A stretch of 64,000 bases of DNA from NCBI GenBank assembly GCA_030549495.1, contig JAUIRK010000007.1, positions 621,001-685,000 of the forward strand. The letters are read 5' to 3'. Numbering within the stretch: the first letter of the stretch is position 1; each line of letters opens with the position of its first letter. The notes under the pieces were generated by a model. That model was not told the origin of the DNA and did no database searches. It was given only the letters and a program-made list of their open reading frames with translations. A program made the position numbers and the translations under genes. This DNA is from Nectonema munidae (lineage: Eukaryota; Nematomorpha; Nectonematoida; Nectonematidae). Shown here piece after piece: positions 12,201 to 24,200 of the stretch.

Positions 12201-15200
12201 CCTAAAAATGACTTCAGTTGTTCATCTATCATAACATAGAACCCAAATAGTTCTTATTTAACTTCAAAATTGAAAAAGTTTTTCACACAAATAGGTGCTT
12301 CCAAAGATGCACAATTTTTTTTAACTAAAGTGGTAATGTTTGGGTATTGAGGATAATCAACATAAATGTAAAACTGAAGAACTCCATCATCTTAGAATTC
12401 ACTTTGAATATAGGAAGGAAGATTCTCAACACTGACAACAAAAGGATTAAAAAATACAAATGGAGTTCTGCTTCTAGTTTTTTATTTCTCCAAATCCTCC
12501 CACAACTTTAATATAATTTTAAATGCAGAAATGTTATTATTCATCTTTATAATCGTGCAGTCCATCGTGAGGTTTCAAATTAAGCTTAATCAACTGCTTT
12601 GTTATGCCGCCTAGAAAAGTGAAGCAACAATCATCTAATTCAAAAGAATTTTTCTGCTTTGAAGCTAAAAACATTCCAATCTCTTTTCTAAGAGCGAAAA
12701 ATATTTCTAAAACATCAACTCGACTAAGCCATCGTATTTTGGTGTGATAGAGGATTTCTCCATACTAACTAATAATTTCTTTTTAAAAACTCTTGAACTA
12801 ACAATGTATCAGTTTCGTTATTCTTATGACATTGATGCTTTCAACTGCAGTACCTATTACACTTCTCAATTTCACAACTTTCTCACAAAGTGCTTCTTGA
12901 CGAATCAAGAAGTGAACAGGAATGCTTGGATTGAAACCAAGCTCAAGCTGTTTTGCTTTCACTAAGCCAATTTTGCAGCACTTTTCAGAGTACATAGAAG
13001 GTGCAGCATAAGTAGCTATAGATATACGATTTTTTCATTTTAAACCGGCACTAACAATAATATTTTCTAAAGCTTTGTAGGCTTATCTGTTGCCATGTCT
13101 TTTAGTGGAATTGAATCAAGTAATTCTTCAGTTACTTTGATGTTTTGATCAACACTACGAATAAGAATAGCACAAAATGTAGTATCATAACTACCTGTAC
13201 TTTTATCAAGTGGCAAGGTTTTCGGTTTATTTTTTGTCTCTCCGTTGGCTTGCCAGCCAACTAATATATAATATACCCCCTTTCCGCCCATTGGTAAACA
13301 GATATAAAGAATGAATGCTTTTTAAAAGTCTCAATTCATTTCTAAATTCAACGTCTTTATTCTAGGCCTCAATACAATCTCTTTATAGGAAAACTATTGG
13401 GTTGAGTCACTAGGGTGAATGTTATACTGTATACTAGGGATATAACTTTTTGACTTTTTTTTCTAAATCAAAAACCCTGTCACACCATATGATGAAACAT
13501 TCCATTTGGTTCACAAAAATGTCATTTTTGATAATTTTAGCGACAAAAAGGTGGCGCGCATCGCTGTTTGAATATTCATCCATTACTTCTCTTATTTAAT
13601 TATATTGATTCATTCGTTTTTGTCTTTTTTTTTCACGTAATGTTTTTTTCTCTTCATAATCATATTTTTAATCTTTTTCATAAAATTTGGATGTTTTTTT
13701 CAGATTAATAAAACAATTTATTTTAATTAAATGAGTAATAAAAATTGTGTCAAGGGAAGGCCAGAAATTCCTCTTGTAACTACATCTGGTTTCTGAAAAA
13801 TGCCAACCAATAAACAAATCATTGGAAGGTATTTAAACTTGTTCGAGAGCCAGAAGAGTAAGAAAGCAAGGATCAAAATTTTAGCAGAAGAATTAAGTCA
13901 ACTATGGAATGAGTTCTTTCCAAAAATTTCGAATCAGCAAGTGGTGTTGAAAGTTGGAAAAGTTATTGATTTGTATGAAAAGTACAGGAAAAGAAAGACT
14001 GAAAAATTGGAGGAGGAGATGAAAAGTTTGTTTGATATGACTAAAGCTGACGGTTTTTGGCTGAGTTCAGAGAATAAAGCCCTTTATCACACCCAGATTG
14101 CAACAGCGGGTAGAGTAGGATATTCAACAAGATCTGAGGCAAGCATCACATCAATACAGTGGCGTAGCCAGAGCGAAGTACATGGGAGGGGGGGGGGGGG
14201 GGGGGGGGGGCACAAAAAAATAGGCTTATATTGAAAAATCTGAATCACCCTGATTAAGTTTTTAACCCTATCAGTGATGAAGGGGCTATTTTAGCCCCCC
14301 CCCCCTCAACTAAAATTTCTCTTGTGCCAAATTGACTACATCTTTTGCTACCATACTTCGTGACATTTCCTAAAATTGATAGCTGCATCTTTTGATACCA
14401 TTTTCATGGCAATTGAATCACATTTTCATGTCTAAATCTGTCAATCAAAATCAAAAGTTAAACTTTTTCAGCAAAATTCTGACAGTATCTCTAGTTAAGC
14501 ACATAACCTTGGTTCTATATTATATACTCGTTTGAAAAATTATAAATATATACAGTTTTGAACACATAACACTTTATAGTATGATAATCCAATTTTAATT
14601 TTCATATCTTTTAAGGAAAGATATAGAGAGAGAAGAAAGCGGTCAAATAAACAATTATTTATTATCTTCGTGCTTTTCTCCTACGATCTTAACAAGTAGT
14701 ATATACGCTATTTTAATTTTTAAATGAATTCCATCTTTTCTTCATTGTAATTTTGGGCAATTTTTTTAATATCTATTATACAATTTGTCGATGTGTGTGT
14801 ATGAGTTTGCATGCACACCCAATCTCATGGATGGGAATTTGGTGCGAAAAAGGGTGGGCTAGTAATTTAATTTATATTTCATTTCAGATTCTTTAGTCAT
14901 GTCCAGAAAAGAGTGTACAAAGAAGAATTTCTTAGCACTGGATTTAAGTATCTCATCGATGATGCAACCGAAAAACCACAATGCGTTGTATCTTGGGAAG
15001 GGGTCAGCCACAAGTCGCTTAAAGAAAATAATCTCAAGCGCCATCTTCTGGGAAAACACCCAACTCTGGCAGAGAAAGGTCTTGAGTATTCAAAGGGGAA
15101 AGAAGAAGAACTGGAACGTTAGCGGTTAGATAACTCTATGCACTGCAAAAAATTGCTAAGCGTATGCAGCAACACACATTTGGAGAAAAGTTAGTAAAGC

Positions 15201-18200
15201 AAGCAGCCCTTGTTATGGTTTGTACCATCATCCTTGGAGATGCTGCAGTGAAAAAATTGAAGCCATTTCGCTGTTAAATAACAAGATCAAAAAAAGAATT
15301 CAAGAGATTTCGCAGAACAAGAACAGGTAGTAGATGCTATCAAGGAGAGCTGAAAATTCAGCTTGCAGTTGATTGAGTCAACTGACGTCGGTGACAATGT
15401 CATCATTCATTCGCTCTGAAAAGGAGCAGGTCTTTGTCCTGGCGAGCCAAGATTGACCATTATTTGTAACGACTTCTCCATCTTCCTTTTCTTCATGTCC
15501 TCTTTAATGGCATCCTCCTATCTTTTTTTCGGCCTACCTCTCTTCGCTTGTTTATTGATGCTTTCATTTCGTAATCTCTTCGTCAGTCCTTGTGGGTCCC
15601 ACACAATACGCCAGCAATATCATTAAACTTTTTCCAACCAGCTCTCATTCTTGCTATCACCGCTTTTTTACTTTCGCAATCTCTATTTAGAACATCACCC
15701 AAATAACAAACCTCCTTTACTACTTCAAATTGATCACCACCGAGTTTAACAAAGACTTCATCTTCAACAATTTCTTGATCTATCTTGCAACTGCGACATA
15801 TGAGATTTTTCGCTCTGCTCAATGAAACGAGTAAACCGGAACATCTCTTATGAATCTCTTATAAATTTAGGACTTTAGGTATGCGCTGAATACACTCTAT
15901 TTTAAAAAATTGCTTGAATATTTGGTCTCCCGTGGTATTTCCAGACCACTAATTTTGAAAATTGCAACAAAAAAATTCCGCCCCCCCCCAAATAATTTCG
16001 AGGAAGCAACTTTTTTGTATTGAGCATAACTAGATGAAAATTAATTTTTTTTCTAATTTACAAAATAGCTCTAGGAGATTTAGTTAAGACGGTGATGATA
16101 GGCTAAGTTTTTAAAAACACTTACATTTTTTTAATTCACTCATCATACCACTTTGCAGAGTTCACGAGTTTTTACTCATTTCATCATACCACGTTCCAAC
16201 TGATTATATTACACCCATAATACATATTTATGCAAAAGTATAATATATAGCATGGGTTCTCAGCCTTTTTTTTATCATGGCCCTCTTTTAGTGCGCCCCC
16301 ATAGGAATTTTTCATTTTATTAGCCGTTTTTTACTGTGCCTCTAAATTTATTACACCTAAAGAAACATAAATATTGAAAATGATAATTTAACACCAAAAA
16401 GTATACCATGTTATTATTAACTCAACTTATCATTGAAGCACAATTGAGATGATTATATGTTATTAAAATAATTGAGGCATAAATTTTACTTCAAGCTCGA
16501 TCCTTGATCATTCATGTTGTTTTTAAATTTGAATTTATTTTGTAAAGAAACTAAAGACCTACATCATATTACAAATTAAACAAAATATGTCAAATTTTAA
16601 AATTTTGCAAAAATAACGTGATATTTTTTCATATCCAAAGTGAAAGACACTTCACTTTATCCAAATCGGTATAGATGTAGGGGAAAAATTAAAGATATCC
16701 ATATGCTCAAATTTTTTTCTTAAAACTAATTATCTAAAACCTTCTATAAAGCCTTATGTTACATTTGTGGATAAATAGTCGTTGCATTCTTTATTGGTAT
16801 ATATAGGATAATAAAATAATTACACAATTTCAATGTGATCCTTTTGATTCCAGGACAACCAATTTGTAAATGTTTGGTGTTAAAGTTGTTGGGGAAAGAC
16901 GTAAATCGCCTTTTTTTCTACATGAAGGTGATTTCTACTTTTTTTATAGAAGATGCATCACTCGATTGAACCCTGATTTTACTAAATACGATGTGGGAAA
17001 GGCAATGAAAAGCAATTTAACTTTTTTGCACAGTGGTGGATGTGACTGATATTTCATCATTCATCCAAGGCTTCTTCTATTCTCCATACATAAATCTTGA
17101 GTTTGCTACTATGTTGTTCTGAAGTTCAATAAAGTTTCTTGTATATCAATATCTACTTCGGATGCCTCAACAATGAATGGATCAACAAACGAAAGAGGTA
17201 TATCCATTTGGATTAAATAAAAAACGATTTTCCATTTAATTATGCAACTTCTTTAGATCATTAACATAAGCAAGTAAGTCATCATCAATAAGTTACGCAG
17301 ATATGCGTGTCCGAACATTTGGCCGACAGACATCTGACCGAATGGACATTTAGCCGAACAGACATTTGACCGAACCGACATAAACAGACATTTGACCCAA
17401 CGGACATTTGATCGAATAAACATTTAGAATAGATTTTAGAATTTAGAAGAATAAACATTTAGTATAGTTAGAATATTGTTAGAGTTAGTTTTAGTATAGT
17501 TAGAATATTGTTAGTTTTAAAGTTAGTGTTAGCATAGTTAAAATATTGTTAGTCTTAGAGTTAGTTTTAGTATAGTTAGAATATTGTTAGTTTTAAAGTT
17601 AGTGTTAGCATAGTTAAAATATTGTTAGTCTTAGTATAGTTAAAATATTGTTAGTATTAACGTTAGTTTTAGCATAGTTAGAATATTGTTAGTGTTAACG
17701 TTATTGTTAGCATAGTTAGAATATTGTTAGTGTTAGTATAGTTAGAATATTGTATAGTTTTAAAGTTAGTGTTAGCATAGATAAAAAATTGTTAGTCTTA
17801 GTATAGTTAAAATATTGTTAGTATTAACGTTAGTTTTAGCATAGTTAGAATATTGTTAGTGTTAACGTTATTGTTAGCATAGTTAGAATATTGTTAGTGT
17901 TAGTATAGTTAGAATATTGTATAGTTTTAAAGTTAGTGTTAGCATAGATAAAAAATTGTTAGTCTTAGTATAGTTAAAATATTGTTAGAATATTCTTAGT
18001 TTTAGAGTTAGTGTTAGCATAGTTAGAATATTGTTAGTCTTAGAGTTGGTGTTAGTATAGTTAAAATATTGTTACCGTTAGTGTTAGCATAGTTAGAATA
18101 TTGTTAGTTTTAACGTTAGTATTAGCATAGTTAGAATATTGTTAGTGTTAGTATAGTTAGAATATTGTTAGAGTTAGTTTTAGTGTTAGAATATTCTTAG

Positions 18201-21200
18201 TTTTAGAGTTAGTGTTAGCATAGTTAGAATATTGTTAGTCTTAGAGTTGGTATTAGTATAGTTAAAATATTGTTAGTTTTACCGTTAGTGTTAGCATAGT
18301 TAGAATATTGTTAGTGTTAGTATAGTTAGAATATTGTTAGAGTTAGTTTTAGTGTTAGAATATTCTTAGTTTTAGAGTTAGTGTTAGCATAGTTAGAATA
18401 TTGTTAGTCTTAGAGTTGGTGTTAGTATAGTTAAAATATTGTTACCGTTAGTGTTAGCATAGTTAGAATATTGTTAGTTTTAACGTTAGTATTAGCATAG
18501 TTAGAATATTGTTAGTGTTAGTTTTAGTGTTAAAATATTCTTAGTTTTACCGTTAGTGTTAGCATAGTTAGAATATTGTTAGTTTTAGTATAGTTAGAAT
18601 ATTGTTAGTCTTAGAGTTGGTGTTAGTATAGGTAAAATATTGTTAGTTTTACCGTTAGTGTTAGCATAGTTAGAATATTGTTAGTGTTAGTATAGTTAGA
18701 ATATTGTTAGAGTTAGAATATTCTTAGTTTTAGAGTTAGTGTTACCATAGTTAGAATATTGTTAGTGTTAGTATAGTTAGAATATTGTTAGTGGTTAGTA
18801 TAGTTATGTTGTCTTAGAGTTGGTGTTTGTATAGTTAGTATATTGTTAGTGCTAATATAGTTAGAATATTAGAGTTGGTTTTAGTATAGTTAGAATAATG
18901 TTAGTCTTAGAGTTGGTGTTAGTATAGTTAAAATATTGTTAGTTTTATCGTTAGTGTTAGCATAGTTAGAATATTGTTAGTGTTAGTATAGTTAGAATAT
19001 TGTTAGAGTTAGTTTTAGTGTTAGAATATTCTTAGTTTTAGAGTTAGTGTTAGCATAGTTAGAATATTGTTAGTCTTAGAGTTGGTGTTAGTATAGTTAA
19101 AATATTGTTACCGTTAGTGTTAGCATAGTTAGAATATTGTTAGTTTTAACGTTAGTATTAGCATAGTTAGAATATTGTTAGTGTTAGTTTTAGTGTTAAA
19201 ATATTCTTAGTTTTACCGTTAGTGTTAGCATAGTTAGAATATTGTTAGTTTTAGTATAGTTAGAATATTGTTAGTCTTAGAGTTGGTGTTAGTATAGTTA
19301 AAATATTGTTAGTTTTACCGTTAGTGTTAGCATAGTTAGAATATTGTTAGTGTTAGTATAGTTAGAATATTGTTAGAGTTAGAATATTCTTAGTTTTAGA
19401 GTTAGTGTTACCATAGTTAGAATATTGTTAGTGTTAGTATAGTTAGAATATTGTTAGTGGTTAGTATAGTTATGTTGTCTTAGAGTTGGTGTTTGTATAG
19501 TTAGTATATTGTTAGTGCTAATATAGTTAGAATATTGTTAGAGTTGGTTTTAGTATAGTTAGAATAATGTTAGTCTTAGAGTTGGTGTTAGTATAGTTAA
19601 AATATTGTTTTAACGTTTGTGTTAGCATAGTTAGAATATTGTTAGTGTTAGCATAGTTAGAATATTGTTAGTGTTAGTATAGTTAGAATATTGTTAGTTT
19701 TAGAGTTAGATTTAGCATAGTTAGAATACTGTTAGTCTTAGAGTAGATGCTAGTATAGTATATTATAGTATAGCATATTTTCAAATTCAACCATAAAATG
19801 GAAGATTGTGGGGCAGTTTTTTGAAATTTTCCCCTCTAATTGTTTTTCGTAGATAATCATTCAAAACATTTCCATCTGGTACCATACGTTGTCAGCGCAA
19901 CATTTTTGCCAAAGTTTCTTTCTTAGGAAAAGCATCTGCAGCACAAGTGGATAATCGCTAGTACAGTTTTGTATGATCGTTGATGTAGCTTCCTCCGAAT
20001 CTTTTGCTTTTTCTTGAATTTTATTGACAAGTTGCCTGCGGGATCAGGCGGGTGTGAATGATAACTAGCTTTTCCTTGAACAATATTGTCTTCTGTTTTT
20101 AATCTTCCACCACATTTTCCTTTAAGTTCGCAACGCCAGTATAATACACTGATTTTTCTTTTATCAAGATTATAGGCACAACCATCAAGCAATAATGTTT
20201 TTCCTCCTAGTTTCGTTTTTATAATTTCCATAGTCTGTAAATAGTAAACATAAATATATACTATTTTCACTTTTTAAACAAAATCTTACCTTTTTAATTA
20301 TTGTTTTCTTAGAATTGCTAAAAAAAAGTGAAAGCAAAACTTTCTTTTTCACAAAGAAAAAGTTTTTGTGTGAGTGTTAGTCCGAACACACACATATTTA
20401 CATATACATACAAGCCGCATATAATTAATTATATTTAATGTGTAGTTAAGGCTATCAAATTAATAGTCTTTTTGAATTTAAAAAGTGCCTTGAAAAGAGC
20501 TCACATATATTTATATATACATCGTTAATATAATACTTTTATTTTATCTGCAGTAAAGGTCGTGTTAATTGATAGTTCTTTTAAATTTAAAAAGAGCTTG
20601 AAAAATTGTGTAAATTTCACAGTTTACAGTTACTATGAACAACATAGTAGACATATATAATATAATTTCAAATATCCGTCGGCCAAATGTTTATTCGATC
20701 AAATGTCCGTTCGGTCAAATGTCTGTTCAGTCAAATGTCTGTTCGGTCAAATGTCGGTTCGGCCAAATGTACGTCGGCTAAATGTCCATTCGGTCAGATG
20801 TCTGTCGGCCAAATGTCCGGACACGAAATATCATTTTTTGCATCAATAAGTTTCTTTCCAAGTTCTGTTTTTCTAATAAAAAAAAAAGATAAAACAATGT
20901 CCCAAAGTGCAAGGAAGCGATGCAAATATTTACCCTGGGACAACCTCTGACTACAGCATGCAAAATAAGCAGCTGAAACTCCTCGTCATCGTTTTCATAT
21001 AATAATAATAATACTAATTGTTGGAAAAGTCGATCTTGCAGTGCACTTTTTAATCAAATTGACAACTTTTATAGATTGAATGAGTGCCTCATTCGAACGA
21101 CCAGCTAGATGTTTAGCAACGAGATGTTGTCGATGGTGAACAACACTAGGAATACCTTTTTTCAAGTAAGCTAATCCTCGATATTTTCCAAAATTCTGTG

Positions 21201-24200
21201 ATCTATGTAGGTGTTTATACGTATTATGTGTGCATGTTAACATATATAATGTATGTATAATGCTAATGTATGTATGGGTGTGTCTCCGTTACACTGACCA
21301 TTTTCCGTTACTATTATTTTCAAGAAAACTAACAGTTGTGGATGGGAAGGGACTTCGAGTCTTTATGGCAGGAGTGCCGGCTCCAACTGCTCCTAGCACG
21401 AGGCTGCTAATGGAAATGTATCTCCTACTCTTATGCAGCATTAATTTTTTAATTCACAATACCGAATTATTGCTAACAAAAATGTTTTGTGCTCATTTAC
21501 GCTCCCTAACTTTCTTTACTCACATTCCTTGTTTTGCAGAATGAAACTTCAGCACCCAGTTCAGAAAAATTATATCATTTATAAAAATATAGTGATACAA
21601 TACGCTTTTAAAAATAAGTTTTGAAAGAGCGCGTAAAGCCAAAGAAATTAAATTATATTTAAAAAAGGAGGGAATGTATCAAATTAAAAATAGATTAAAA
21701 CTTTATTAAAAAGAGAAATGCAAATTTAAGTTGAGAATTTTTGCATTAAAAATTTGATACTTATCATCTAAAATTGTTTTAAATTAAGAAAATTCTTGAA
21801 TGTAGAAAGTTTAGGTGCATTAAAGCCACAAATATCGACTGCCATTTCAAAATATTAAGAAGCCTTGCAAAAGAGGGAAAAAATGCTACTAAATCAAAAA
21901 TTACACTCTTTGACTCTCAACTCGAAAGCTTTGTTTTCGTCAAAAATTGCCTTAACAAAAAGAATAAGGATTGAAAGCCAATAGAATTTACCATAAGAAG
22001 AGCTATGACAATCGTAACATCCTTTCGTAAGCAAATACTCTTCTAGATAAACCATAAAAAGTCGAAATTTTAACTAAGCGATTACATGCGATAAGTTGCG
22101 CAAAAAGAAATCTTGGATAAAAAGAGTAAAAAGAAAGGAATTCTTTCAAAAGTGATTTAAGATTTCTTGGCGTGAGCAAGGCAAAAGTAGTTGTCGTGAG
22201 AAGGTAAGGTAAGAGACATGAATTATTGCATAATTTCAATGTAAAACTTCGCATTCAAGATGCCCTCAAGTGATCATTTACATATTTAAACTTCAAAAAT
22301 GTAACACACAAAAAATTTCTCTGCACACACAGTTCCCTGACGCATAGTAAGTTTTACTCTTTGAAACTTGAAATATAACTTTTCCCTCTTTCTTAACAAC
22401 TACTTTCTCACTGACATTGAGGAAAATCGCAAAACCTAGGATTTAAATTACTATTTCAACGCCTTGCCGTAAATAGCCAATGTAATAATACGCACTGCAC
22501 ATGTGTCTTTTGAAGCAAAAATTAGTGGGAAAAACTTTAATCCTCATTTATATAACACACTCACAATTTTGTAACAGAGTTAAATGGGACATTGGAGTGG
22601 TATCAGGACAAGAGCTCAACTGTCATTTTCGTGATGGATAACTGCCCGATAACTGCCCGACACAAACAACATCAAGAAGAAAAAATGTCCGATATGTATA
22701 TATCAATTTTTTTATATTCAAAAAGGAATGTAATATGTGTATTATGTTTATAAAGAGATCAACTGTTTCAATTCAGGCAGATAGTCTTTGTAGTTAGAAT
22801 ACAGTCTAATTTCTGAACAGATGCTACTTATAATAAATCGTTATTCTTGCCTTTTTGCATTATCCTTTATTACTTCATGCATGGTAATATACTTATTCCT
22901 TGACTTAAGTTACATTGTTGTGTATCCTTTAATTCTCTCTCTTTTTGGAACACTTCCATTTTATCTGTCATTTGGGCGAATCTAGTTGTACTTAGAATTT
23001 TTATTATTTCTTAGTTTGTTGAAGTATATAACACCGAGTGTAGAGAGTACTAGCATCTTTATAGAAGTAAAGCTTGTGAAACTTTTTCATTTTATTTTAT
23101 ATACAATTGCTAGCCACCATGCGTTTCGTTAAAACTTAACGTGAAAAGTCGAGGCTCTGCTATAATGGTTACGTTTACGCTAAGAACAAGGACTGGTCAT
23201 TCATCTCGAAATGCATCCTACGAATGTGAAAGGCGTCGACATAATAACTGTAAGGCAAAAATTCTTTTGTGTGGAAAAGAAATAACCGGCCAAAAACACG
23301 ACCACACTCACGATAGGGAAGTTCTTCGTCAAGATCTCCTATCTGTAAGTGAGGAAATTAAATAGAAGGTTGTTACAACCCTGTAAACTTCCCAAAAAAT
23401 TATAGCACAAAGTTTAGAGAATGTTTCGGGAGGAGTCTCTACTCAACTATATGTCATAAACACTATTAGTCGTTCTTTAAGGGGATATAAGCAAGCTATG
23501 TATTTGTAAAAAATAACAAAAGAAAAGTTTTAAACTTTCAAAATTGCATCGTTGGATACAGATTTACTAAAAATAGGTAATTTATTAAAAGGTGTAAGAA
23601 AATGGGAATAAATACGACCGATTAAAAAATTTCATTACACAAAATATTGGCATAACGTAAAATTGCTCAAAAATTATGTTTAAAAATAAAAAAATAAATG
23701 ATTAGTAAAACAATTATAGTGCTTCTCAAAGGGTGAGCCGCCGCGCACGGGTGCGCCCTTGAAGATAGCCAAGTGCGCCATGAAATGTAGCCGTGTGAAC
23801 GCTAAAATTCGATCTAGATCGACGATTCTTAACAAGGGGTGCGAGTAACGACCAAATAGTGGACAACATATGTAGTAGTAGTAGTAGTAGACAAACTCAC
23901 TTATTTGTCTGATTATATATTATTCAATTTATACTACTATTACTTCTGCATTATTCGCCCGTAAATTATTTGTGTTATCATACAACACAATGTGTATACA
24001 AAAAATTAGTCTCTAAAAAATAAATGGTTATTTCATGATACTTTTTTATATTTTTTATTTTAAAATTTGATGACCGATTTTTCCATATCAAATTCAATGG
24101 TGCGCCCCAAAGTTTCAGTTATTTCATAGTTGCGCCTTATGGTAAAAAAGTTTGAGAAGCCAATAAATAGGATAAAAATTTATTATAATTTTTCAAAGGA

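Larger units (their letters stand above)
17295..20840. mobile_element. MULE-type element with repetitive inverted ends and minisatellite interior
   Basis: Long inverted repeats (about 17304-17425 and 20675-20830) enclose a 2.3 kb minisatellite and a decayed minus-strand FLYWCH gene. No MULE catalytic block is present, so the element is non-autonomous. The 12-bp flanking duplication is near the 8-11 bp usual for MULEs. The extreme bases outside GATAT..CGTGTCC do not pair. Insertion interrupts a hAT within SLC4 intron 2. Confidence 0.7.
16251..21245 (-). mobile_element. hAT transposon (ZBED5/SCAND3-like), split by a nested MULE
   Basis: The minus-strand transposase occurs in two halves. To the right (21190-20850) lie [34 protein letters not shown] and an [15 protein letters not shown] segment in shifting frames. 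To the left (17300-16840) lie [16 protein letters not shown], then [20 protein letters not shown] and [17 protein letters not shown], the hAT C-terminal dimerisation region. The 3' end is CATGGGTTCTCAGCC at 16251, a hAT-like terminus. The halves meet at a 12-bp duplication (CATCAATAAGTT) that flanks the MULE at 17295-20840. The 5' end beyond about 21245 is unclear. The gene has multiple frameshifts and stops. Confidence 0.7.

Noticed and set aside
17430-19770. CRISPR-like or telomeric array
   Set aside because: Units are contiguous with no unique spacers, and the TTAG words do not form a regular telomere repeat. It is a minisatellite in an animal transposon.
21230-21544. 104-codon plus-strand frame with mid GC content
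   Set aside because: No family signature, no splice context, and it partly overlaps the hAT remnant on the other strand.
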